64,000 nucleotides of DNA from Zygaena filipendulae (Eukaryota > Arthropoda > Insecta > Lepidoptera > Zygaenidae), in contig OU015665.1 of NCBI GenBank assembly GCA_907165275.2, forward strand, positions 8,432,001-8,496,000, in the 5' to 3' direction. The notes beneath the pieces were generated by a model, which was given only the letters and a program-made list of their open reading frames with translations, was not told the DNA's origin and ran no database searches. Below are positions 1 to 10,900 of this stretch, in pieces (the first letter of the stretch is position 1; each line of letters opens with the position of its first letter). A program made the translations under genes and the position numbers.

Positions 1-449
1 CGGTGTTGTACATTACAGGGACTGGGTAGCCAATAGCCATTATTATTAGTATTATCAGGTACGGGGGCGGGCGGTGCAATTGGAAAAAAAACAACAATAT
101 GTCGGGATTGTTATTAATTCATAAAATATCTTTAATAATCAACAGTCAACACTACGAAATAAAGCTGTGTGTCGGTGCAGATGGAATTAGCTTGCGTAAG
201 GTTCGAAAGTTGGTCTAGGCTAGGATAGATTTTTGAAGGTAAATAAATGGATGAACGTCGCGTCGTCTGCCGTGCTGAAGCACTTAGAGGAGAACCCAAG
301 AACCAGTATACGTAGTGCTGCAGGAAGTTCGCTGGAGTAATTCATCTAAAAGTTTGGTGTGTACTGCGGCACTATCGTCACCATCCGTGCCACTTCCATT
401 GTACCCACTGGCTTTGTTCTTCATGTGTTTCTACCAGTGTTACCAAAAT

Positions 450-593
450 CAGGGGGGCTAAGATGCGCAAGACGACAAAATTTTATCGAGCCATTTTATC
501 GATTCTCGTCGACATATTGTATGGCTTTGTCGACGAGAATCGATAAAACGGCTCGATAAAATTTTGTCGTCTTGCGCATCTTAGCCCGGCAGG
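450..593. repeat. 144-bp near-perfect hairpin element, copy 1
   Basis: The two arms are reverse complements over almost the whole length. The ends read GGGGGGCTAAGATGCGCAA on the left and its complement on the right, and the centre is near 515-525. A second copy of identical length lies at 40266-40409. It has no coding capacity; the short frames over it are mirror images of each other. It behaves like a foldback MITE. No target duplication could be fixed, because CAGG flanks both ends of both copies. Confidence 0.85.
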
Positions 594-1730
594 TCGACAT
601 ATGACTGACGAGAAGAATTGCTGGATTGAATATGAAACGTGAATAATTCCAGTGATAGTGATACCATGTGCGGTGTGCCGCGTGCGCACTACCTTCGTCC
701 TTGAAAGAAAAATATGTTCTAACGTCAGTTCTTTGAAGTGAGCCGCCCGCGGTAGCGGTTGTCACTTCTTTGATAACGCCGCCTGCTAATGTTGCTACTA
801 CGCCACGCCGGCCACCGCACATCACCTACTAGGAAATAAGAAATGAGATGGAATTGGAGACAAATTAAAGATTTGTAAACACGAGTTATAATAATCTTAT
901 GTTGTGAACATTGAAATTTGTGATTCGTGATCATTCAAGTTTGCGTGTTCTTCGAGACGATAATTAATCAAAAGTCAACATACTTGAGTGTTGTTATGTT
1001 ACCAGAACCAGCGATATTACCTACTCTTAGCATCGACGATGTTGTAGGATCAAAATAATATGAACCCAACATTGCCATCAAATTTTAATAGTGCAGTGTA
1101 TTTAAAGTATTATTTGGCAAGTGGAAGATTTCATTCAAAATCCAATTATGTTTACGTACGCAACACGCGACATTGTTGAAAACCAATGAAACCGGCCCTT
1201 TGAAGTTTGCCGCCGCGTTGTATCGCGTCGGCCCGCTATGCCGGCCGCCAAAGTTAGGCGTACGCGCCTACCAGGCTCTCATGGCAAATCGGGGGGTAAG
1301 TCGTAAGTTCGTAAAAACCGGGGTCGGCGAACTCGTTATCTGTGAGCGGTTCATGACCCCACTAGTGATGTGACCTTGTTCGTATCGATGCCAAAAATAT
1401 GTTTTTTTATTGGTGTGAATTTCTAAAGTTGGATTTTTGCGTTAAGTACTAGTGGCTTATTGTTCTATACCATTAACACTGCACGATCCTTTAATTTGAC
1501 TACACCGTTCTGTAACAGGCTGTATACGGTACTTACATAAAAAATCTTTTTTTTTTTTTTTCAATTTTTCTGTCTGTTTGTTTGTTCCGGGCCATCTCGG
1601 AAACGGCTGGACCGATTTAAACGGGAACTTCGCTGGCAGATAGCTGATAAGCAGCAGCAGCGTATAAGTTAATTTTAGAAAAAGATAGTTCCTGCGAGTA
1701 TTCAGAAACTCACCGCTGGGCACACCTGGT

Positions 1731-1935
1731 TGTCAACAGCCCAGCGACACCCCCTTTGAAGCAAAAGTTACTATGGGTTTATGCGCGAACTTCTTTACCA
1801 ACTTTGGAATACTTAACAAAATTCCTATGACCGCGTCATACATTGCATCGGCAAGGTTGGCACAAAATGCCTTCATAGATCGGTTCAGCAATTAGTATGA
1901 CAGTGCCTACTCTTAAAACGTAGTGATTATTTGCT
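1731..1935. repeat. Dispersed repeat with AACGTAGTGATTATTTGC end, copy 1
   Basis: About 200 bp match 62198-62455 at high identity, including 'ttatgcgcgaac', 'accgcgtcatacattgcat' and the end 'cttaaaacgtagtgattatttgc'. The terminal motif recurs near 58745 and, inverted, near 58636, so it may be the TIR of a MITE family. The copy at 62198 carries about 50 extra bases. Confidence 0.6.
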
Positions 1936-1989
1936 TAGTGGGTTGTCAATAAATACGATATGGTATATACTATGGTGGTGCGCGCGCAG

Positions 1990-4900
1990 GTCCGGCGGCG
2001 ACAAGCGGCTCGAGATCCCGCCGCCGGCGTCGTCTCTGGACGCGTCGCAGTTCCCGGCGGCGGCGGGCGCGAGCGCGGGCGCCGTGGCCGCGGCGGCCTA
2101 CAAGCGGCGGCTGGCGCTCAACCGCGCGCGCGCCGAGATGCACTCGCTGTGGTGCGACGCGCTCTACAAGCTGTCGCTCGCCAACCATTACAGGTGCGCT
2201 CGCGGCCATTACGGAGTTCCCGCGGGGATTATATCGGTTTCTCAATCTACCGACCTAATGACCCTCAGCGTTTGTTCTGGCCGCGCTGAGGAGTCATCCT
2301 GCGTCGTCTTTTCCCTCGTGAAAAGACGGTCAGTAGTGAGCTGCAAAAATAATAATAAGCCTTTATTCATTTCTCAGCAATTTAGTTACATGTTTATTAT
2401 TTTTTTTTTTTTAATGTATGTACTTTATTACTGGGAATCCCTTCTCGGGTGAAGGCCTCCTCCAATCCCCTAAAAGTTTCGCGGTCTCTTCCCTTCTGTA
2501 TCCACTCAAATCCTGCCACCTGGATGATATCGTCAGTCCATGTTGTATTTACACGTCGTTCTACCTCTTCTTCATTATGGAGTTTATTGAATGAGACTTT
2601 TTTTCTTAAGTAAACATAGCTATTTACATATTCAATCTGTCTATCACTCACTTTGATCGATATTCCCGCGGGGATTGCGCGATGAAAATACCCGGTGTCC
2701 TATTTCCGACTATAATCTATATCTGAATCAAATTCCATCAAATAGGCTAGTTGCCTCAATTCGCTATTTGACAGTTGTCACGATAAAATATGAAATGTGT
2801 TAAATATGGTAGTTTATAGGTAAACAGTAATTATAAAATATGTTTTTTGGATTAAAATAAATTGTAAAATTTTGAAAAATAGATTTGAGTTTTTTTATCT
2901 GTGGATACGAGAACTGAAACACGGGCGGCCATGATAGAGCATCAAATGACGTCACATTTCACTAAATAGATTGTCGTGTTCTATAACGTGCGTGATTTAT
3001 TGAGAAAATTACTAAAAAATAATAGTGATTTGGACTGTGAGAGGTTTCTTAAAATGGAGTCAGGCTATACAAAAGCAGACAGTGCGAATCTGCCTAAAGT
3101 CGATTCATGTATGGTCGCAAATTTCTTTGCGTGTAACCCTGCCTTTTGCTCTGCAGAGTTTCGGAATGCAAAAACCTCCCTGTAAGTACCGAAATGAATA
3201 AAGTAATAGCATAGTAATTTATTTGTAAAAGTTCATATACTAATTCTTAGGTGAAATGTTATGAAATGATTTTGAATTACTTATAGGTTATGTTTTTATT
3301 TTCAGATCTTCACGACAGTCGTATGGTGATGACGCTATAGGGTATGTCCAGCTAAAGAGGGAAGAAAATTTATGTGTGATAAAGTGCAAAATTTGTCCCG
3401 AACACAAAGTTCGTCAGCAGCAATACTCAGTGTCTATGGTCATCGATGAAAAGGAGGGAACAGTACAAAGTGTCCAGTGTGCTGATTGCCCTGCCTCCAA
3501 AGGATGCTGCAAACATGCAGTGGCTTTCTTAATGTGGACTCACCGAAGAAGTGAGGAGCCATCATGTACTGCCACTGAATGTTACTGGCGAAAATCAAAA
3601 CTGTCTAAAGTGGGTAGCACTCTGAAATACATGAAAATCAAGGAAATGGGTAAAAATAGTAGTTTTATATGTACCCAACAAGATAATAGTGTATTTTGTG
3701 ACTTTTTAAAAGAAAGTAAAAAACGAAAATTACAAAACTGTCAAATTCTAAAACACCAAGATAATTATGAAGTTGATGTCGTACAACTGCTCTCATTGCA
3801 CTATTTGAGTTACACATTTAATTCTGAAAATAATTGTGATGAATTTATAAACCAAATTCGTCCAGTTTTTACAGAAAAAAATATTGGTGATGTGGAAAGG
3901 CTAACGTGTGAGCAGCACAAAAGTTCAGCGTGGCACGAACTTCGATATGGGAGAATAACAGCATCGAAAGCTTTTGATGTGACTCACTGTAAAACAGCAG
4001 ATGGCTCACTGGTCGCAACATTAATGGGTGCAAAAGTTCCAGACACAGTTGCTATGAAAAGGGGCCGAGAATTAGAATATATTTTAAAACAACATTTACA
4101 AAGTCAACTACTAACTAGGGCAAATTTCTGAGTGTGGCCTATTCATATGTCAAGAATATGCTATGATAGCAGCATCACCTGACGGGATTTTAAATGGTGA
4201 CACGGTAATTGAAATAAAATGCCCAATGAATGAAAAAACATGAAAAAAATATGTTTTGAACAATCAAGTCACTGTTAAGTATTTCACACAAGTGCAACTG
4301 CAAATGCACTTAACTAAATTGAAAAAGTGTTTGTTTTGTTTGGCATCATGGAATTTTGAAGAAACTAAGAAAGTCAATATCGTGCCTGTAGATTATGATT
4401 CTGTATATGTAAAAGATTTAACTCTGTAAATTAGAATCGTTTTGGAAGAAAAACATTTATGCTTTAATTTATAATAGTACCAAATAAAAGAGTTTATACT
4501 TAGCTAATCATGTATTTATAATTATACTATCCTGTAGGTTTATCAGTGCACATGCTATGATAACACATTCATCCAAATATTTTAACAATTTGATATTCAC
4601 TACAGAATGAGGTTTTAACATAGAGAATTCTCGCAAACGCCTTATAACTCTCTCAATATGTATCCTTAAACTTGCTATTTGTTTTGTTTTGATTACATCC
4701 TGTTTTGACAGTTTAGAGTTAGATGTAACACTTGGAGGTCTTACTAAATTAATTTCTTTTTGCAGTAAGAGTTCTTCTATATGTTTAAGGGTGGATTTCA
4801 CCCTTTGAAATTGAACGCGATCAATCCAAGCTAAACCAGTTTCCGTGCTGTAACTGAGTTCAAACTCACCATTTGGATTTCACTAACAAAAACTGAACGC

Positions 4901-7900
4901 GTTCAAGGCTGAACGCGGTTTACACTCTGAACGGCAGATTTTGGCCGGTTAGTACCTCTGAACGCGGTTCAAGAGAACTGTCAAAATATTGTCGTGTCGC
5001 CTTTTGTTTTCATTAGGTTAGGTTATCATTACATCTTTATTTTGCGGAATATTTTATCGTTACAATGAAAAGAGCATTAGCACTGTGTTTTGAGGATATC
5101 ATCATCAGATGAGGATGACGTATTATTTGTTCGTCGTCCAAGATGGATACGCGTCAGAGAAGAACTCTTCGACACCCTTGATGACAAGGACTTTGTTACA
5201 AGATTTCGTCTTACAAAATCATCTGTTTTGTCTGTATTGGAGTATATTGAAGATAAAATCGAATTTCCATCAAACATGTAAGTACCTACCTACCCAATAG
5301 GTATATAGAATGTTATCTCTCCATCTCTCGTCAGAGAGTAACAGCCGCACTCAGAGTCGATCTTAATGATTACTTAGTTAAGTATAGATTTTTAAAACAA
5401 AACTGCCGCAATCAGAGACGTTCAGTAAATTAATGTTAATTGGCATTTAATTAGATATAACTTAATTAGTTGAATGCCAATTACGTACGTCTATACTTAA
5501 CTAAGTAATCATTAAAGTCGACTCTGAGTGCGGCGGTAAGTATTATTTTCTTTGAATGTCTGACCTACGCCAACAAGATATTTCGTACATATTGTTTTTG
5601 TTTACTTACTGCCTAGTATTTGCCTATGTAAAACACATGCAACTTTTGTTTTAGAAACAACAGTGTGTCTCCCATTAATCAGTTGTTATGTGCTCTGCGT
5701 TTCTATGCAACGGGATGCTATCAAATGACTGCTGCTGATTTATGTGGATTTAGCACTTCTACTACACATAGAATTGTGCATAGAGTGAGCGCTGCTATAG
5801 CTTCACTCCGACCACATCATATTTACTTTCCTGAATAACAGAATGAGATCGCCAGATCCAAACTGAATTTTATAAGAGAGCTAGATTTCCATTTGTTATA
5901 GGTGCAATAAATTGCACTCACGTGAAGTTCATTAAATCACCAGGTATGCTATTAATATGTTTAATTTTACATATACATACCTATCTACCTAACTACTTGG
6001 TACCTATGTTCCAAAGTGTATTGAGATTTTACTAACATAACCATATTTTGTCATACAGGTGGAGAATGTCCAGAGATTTTTCGTAATAGAAAACATTATT
6101 TCTCCCTTAACATTCAGGCCAGTAGCAATGCCAAATTGGAATTTATAGATATAGTTGCTCGATGGCCAGGAAGTACACATGACTCATATATTTTCAATAA
6201 CTGTTATAGAAGAGCCATGTTTGAACGGGGTTATTATGGAAATGCAGTGCTTGTTGGAGATGAGAGGCTATGCCTGTAACAGTTATATGATGACTCCATT
6301 GGACTGTTGTAATACTTTTGCAGAAAACCTATACAATGAGTCTCAAATCCGTACAAGGAATAGGGTACTTGCATGAAATTTATAATAAGAAATTGTGTCA
6401 ATATTTCAAAAATAGAGCCTTAGAAAAGCGTTATCGTGAAAGATTTACTAAAAAATTTTCAATAGTTTCCAAAATATTCAACTTTTAATTTTGTGAAACG
6501 GAACGTTGCAACGAAACACCAATCACAGCCAAGCGTGACACATGACGTCACTTTTATTTTTTTAGGAAACATTTACCTCTTTCAGAGAAGGCAAAAGAAA
6601 CTAAGTGCATACAGTCAACGCATATTTTCCATTTTCTGAAGTTTTTTACTTTAAAATGCATCGGTAACATGCATTTCGATTCTTTACTGGAACTTTTGGA
6701 AGTAAATCGACACAGTTCAACCTTAATTTCGCTTTTGGATATTGAAGTTATCTGTATGTCAGTGTCACATGACCCTGTCAATACGACATTGACATTTCTA
6801 TCACAGATAAATAAGGCATAATTTTGAACAAGTGACGTCATTCCGCGTTTCGGCGGTAAGATCTAAAGTAGGAACTTTGAAACGCTCTATTTCATTAATT
6901 TATGCATATATTTTTTTTCTTTTTCTTGCTTTGTTTAAGTAGGCCATATATCTTTAAAATAGACTGAAAAAAAAAAAATCATGCAAGTACCCTATTGTGT
7001 CGAAAGATTGTTTGGCATTTGGAAGAAACGATTCCCAGCTATAGCTATTGGTTTAGGAGTTTCAGTGCAAAATTCATTGCCTATAATTATAGCCACAGCC
7101 GTATTGCATAACATAGCAAGAAGAAGTGGTGAAGCTATGCCTCCTAATGATAATCATATAATAAATTCTGCTTCTTGGGATAATATAATAGACATGGGTA
7201 ATGTAAATGATGGAAATGTGGATGTGCAAAGAATTAATCCTAATAGGGTACTTGCATGAATTTTTTTTTCAGTCTATTTTAAAGATATATGGCCTACTTA
7301 AACAAAGCAAGAAAAAGAAAAAAAATATATGCATAAATTAATTAAATAGAGCGTTTCAAAGTTCCTACTTTAGACTTTACCGCCGAAACACGAAATGACG
7401 TCACTTGTTCAAAATTACGCCTTATTAATCTGTGATAGAAATGTCACTGTCGTATTGACAGGGTCATGTGACACTGACAGACAGATAACTTCAATTACCA
7501 AAAGCGAAATTAAGGTTGAACTGTGTCGATTTACTTCCAAAAGTTCCAGTAAAGAATCGAAATGCATCTTACCGATGCATTTTAAAGTAAAAAACTTCAG
7601 GAAATGGAAAATATGCGTTGACTGTATGCACTTAGTTTCTTTTGCCTTCTCTGAAAGAGGTAAATGTTTCCTAAAAAAATAAAAGTGACGTCATGTGTCT
7701 AGCTTGGCTGTGATTGGTGTTTCGTTGCAACGTTCCGTTTCACAAAATTAAAAGTTGAATATTTTGGAAACTATTGAAATTTTTTTAGTAAATCTTTCAC
7801 GATAACGCTTTTCTAAGGCTCTATTTTTGAAATATTGACACAATTTCTTATTATAAATTTCATGCAAGTACCCTATTACAGAAGGCGCAATGAGTTTGTG

Positions 7901-10900
7901 ACCAACTATTTTGCAGGGTAAGTTTATACTTTTTAACTTGGCTTGCATTTTTGTTTTAACAAGTGCCAGTTTTCAATATTTTCAACCATAAATTACTAGC
8001 TGTCCCCCAAGGTTTCACCTGAGGTAATTTCGGAGATCCCGCGGGAATTCCAGGACAAACTATAGATATAAATCTTCCTCATGAATCTCTATCTATTGCT
8101 TTTACCGTATGAAAATCCATTCAGTAGTTTTGAGTTTATCACGAACAGACAGCGGAAGGGCTTTCATTTTGTACTATGTAAAGATAATTATCTTTTCAGA
8201 TTGGCAAGACGAGAAGGTCCAGATTGAAGAAACTGCACAGTGATGATCATTCATCAGTGACCTATAATTTAAGTTGTAATAAAATAAAATAACTGAACTT
8301 ATTATAAGACTATTCTTTTATTTTTTTTAATTCTTCTAATATTTGTACTTTCAACATTTCTTGTTGTTTTTTTAACAACTCTTGCTCCTTTTGAATTTTT
8401 AAAATTTCCATTTTTAAATCATGCTCTCCTCCTTGGCATGAATGTTCGCCAGTTCCAAAGTTGAAATTCTTTTCAAGGCGAGGCTCTGGACCTCCTTATC
8501 GCGCCTTAAAGCGGGTCTTCTGCGACTTGTGGAAACAGTTGCTGGTGCATGATTTTGATTTCTGCAATATAGTAAAACAATATACTAATTAAATAACATT
8601 AATAACATTCTAGGAGTTTTTTTATTATATCAAGTGTTAAGAAATAGCTACAAAATGTTTCTATTCATGCCTGCTCCTACAAGAGTTAGCACAATGACTG
8701 AAGGCTAACCTTGGTGTTGTGACAGGGTGATCATTTGTACCCAATAGAGGTGTAGGTGACTGCTGCTCTACATGTTCCACATCATTGAAATGTAGTGGGC
8801 TTGCTGTTAATGCAGGATTTCTTGCATTTCTCAGCATGCTGGGAGTATATTGAGACCAGTCCTGCATAAAATATCAACAAATATTATAATCCTACAATAA
8901 TAAATGTATAAAAAACTAGCTTTTAAAAAATATCTTTAGGTAATGTACAGACAGTCAAACACAATCTATTTATAGTTTATAATAGTATAGATAGACAGTA
9001 ATTTCTCAAACATAAAGCATACTTACAGCTGTCTCCGTGGGGGCTGTCTCTGTGTGGTGGTGTATTGATTCTTTATTGTCTGGTGTGCTGATGTATTCTG
9101 GAAAGAAAGACTAGTTAAAATGCTAGCCCTTTATGTTGAAATTTACCAGGTAAAAGTAGATAATTAGTTTTAGAGAAATACATGGTTACTAAAATTTAAG
9201 TTTTACATGTTAAATACACACCGTCTATAATTATTTCACTTTCACAACTTCCAGGCATGGGCTCGCTACCAAAAGCTGAAAAATCCAAATAGGTTTGGTA
9301 GGTACATGTTTTCAAATTACGCAATCTTAATAATTCAATGAGCAAAACTATACATGAAATACATACCACTTATAATTACATTTTGTGTTTGAGAATTGTC
9401 AGGAGTGGGCTCAAAGCTACCAGCAGCTGAAAAATAAGATTTTATAAAGCTTTTTGTTTTCCAATCCACCCTAAATCCTCTATCAGCAAGTATAGACACA
9501 CCTGGTTCTAAACAATCTAAAAAGTCGCAGTTCTGTACTAACAAGACATCAGTGGTTCTGCCACTGTATCCAGGTGAGATATAATTAATTATACCATCAG
9601 GGGTGCTACTGATTAAGTATTTGGCAGTGTTTGTTTTTTCATATTCTGACCATGTTAAAGCCTGCTCAACAGATTTTGATGGTTTTTGTATTTCTATTTC
9701 GAGACAATCAATGATACAATAGATATTATAATACTTATGTCTAAACGCCATAGGTAAGTTTCGTTTTACCAATTTTTTATTTGATTTAATTATAAATGGA
9801 TAATATACCCTTGCAATTAGATTACAGATTTCATAAATATTTTGCTGGTATAAGACAGTGACATGCCGAATTGGTCTCCAAGCTCAGAAAATGATGTATT
9901 TAGTTTTATTTTTTTTAAACAATATGTGTTCTTCAGGAAGGTTTGTGTTTTTTTATGATTTCAAATAAAAAATAACATTCCTTCGAAATAACTAAATAAT
10001 ATCTTGGATTATTCTTGATTAGTAGTACAGTACTTTCAATTGACATTCGACATAGATTCTCTGCTTCAACTTTCCTCTTTAATTCAGATAATTCAGATTG
10101 AGTTTCTTGATCACTGCCTGTAGATACCGTTGTTAATAAGGACTGAACAGATGGTGAAGTGTCAATATTTAATTGTGAATGTTTCGATAGCGATGAACTG
10201 TTTGAAGACGACACTTCTAGCTTTCAGTAAACAGTTTTCTCCTGATTTTTGTAATCCCTGCTGATTCAACTCTGGACTTTATTTTAAAAGGTGATGTTGC
10301 AGTAGTCATAACATAAGTCTTTAAAGGAGAAGTATTTTTATGCTTACATTGAGTAGAAGTTTGTACATTTCTGTTTGTAGTCTTTGTAGACAAACATACT
10401 TGAATTAATTTATTAGTTGTTTCAGGCCATACTTGTATGACCTGGTCTTGAAAATTTGAACAGTCATCCTTCTCAGCAGCACACAAAAAATCTGAAAAAA
10501 TCAAAACATATTATTTATAACATTCCTACTTACCTATAATATTGTTATGTTACATGGCAAAGGTACTCTGCTACTTAAGAAGTTTACCTACAACAGGCAA
10601 AACTTTGAAAAGAAACCTATTTTTAAACTACTAAACTGTTAACTTTTTTACTCACCGCTATTGCTTGTCATCCCTGATGTTGCTAGTGTTTGAGTTTCCT
10701 CAGAAAATATTTCTTGTATTATGTTCATACGTTGTCTTTTGATTGCGGCTGATCGAGGCTGTGGCGAGGCGGTGCGTTTTATTCTGTCTGGTTGACATTG
10801 AAATTTCGATGGTAAACAGCCTGGCTTCATTCTAATTTTGCCAACAGAACCCATCATGCTGTATTGGGTGTAATTTTCCATATCATTAGACAGCTGTAAA

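Larger units (their letters stand above)
1..1989. other. Gene-free stretch left of the first POLRMT exon in the window
   Basis: I find no convincing exon here. It is probably intron of POLRMT, because the exon at 1990 opens with a 3' splice site and in mid-codon. It holds a 144-bp hairpin element (450-593), a dispersed repeat (1731-1935) and a poly-T/TCTGTCTGTTTG stretch (about 1545-1690) like that at 43128-43265. Around 252-340 a short frame resembling the start of an insect transposon helix-turn-helix (reads HLEENPRTSIRSAA) ends at a stop; it is too short to name. Confidence 0.5.
5065..8227 (+). pseudogene. HARBI1-like Harbinger transposase, inactivated
   Basis: Exons read: 5065-5278, a second from about 5655 to 5941, a third from about 6060 to 7917 (carrying two inserted TIR elements), and 8200-8227 (stop TGA 8225-8227). 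Recognisable parts are [52 protein letters not shown] and [11 protein letters not shown], in the order of DDE_Tnp_4 HARBI1-type enzymes. Damage seen: a one-base shift just after the start (near 5095), a TAA at about 5837, a frame change near 5865, Asn at 5910-5912 where the family has the first catalytic Asp (GAxDCTHV), and a one-base insertion near 6262 after VLVGD. Removing the two inserts as A[AT]T insertions restores RNCVERLFG and NPNYRRRNEF in frame. Confidence 0.85.
4789..9471. mobile_element. PIF/Harbinger DNA transposon, 4683 bp, TAA target duplication, nested in the ISL2EU-like transposase
   Basis: The ends are GGGTGGATT and AATCCACCC, flanked by TAA at 4786-4788 and TAA at 9472-9474, the 3-bp TWA target duplication expected of PIF/Harbinger. 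It carries a HARBI1-like transposase on + (5065-8227) and part of a second, accessory gene on - (9426-8310). It has itself been hit by three elements at 5342-5536, 6362-6993 and 7245-7874, and holds an RTE-like tail at about 7990-8180. The boundaries are firm because the interrupted host reading frame is restored exactly. Confidence 0.9.

Noticed and set aside
1173..1373. A 66-residue frame on +
   Set aside because: No family likeness, no splice support, near unrelated repeats.
1931..2452. A 173-residue frame as a complete gene
   Set aside because: Only 1990-2193 is coding (a POLRMT exon); the rest runs into intron on both sides and into poly-T.
6362..7874. Family A as a Tc1/mariner MITE with TA duplication
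   Set aside because: A TA duplication leaves the interrupted transposase out of frame at both insertion sites, whereas an AATT site restores it at both.
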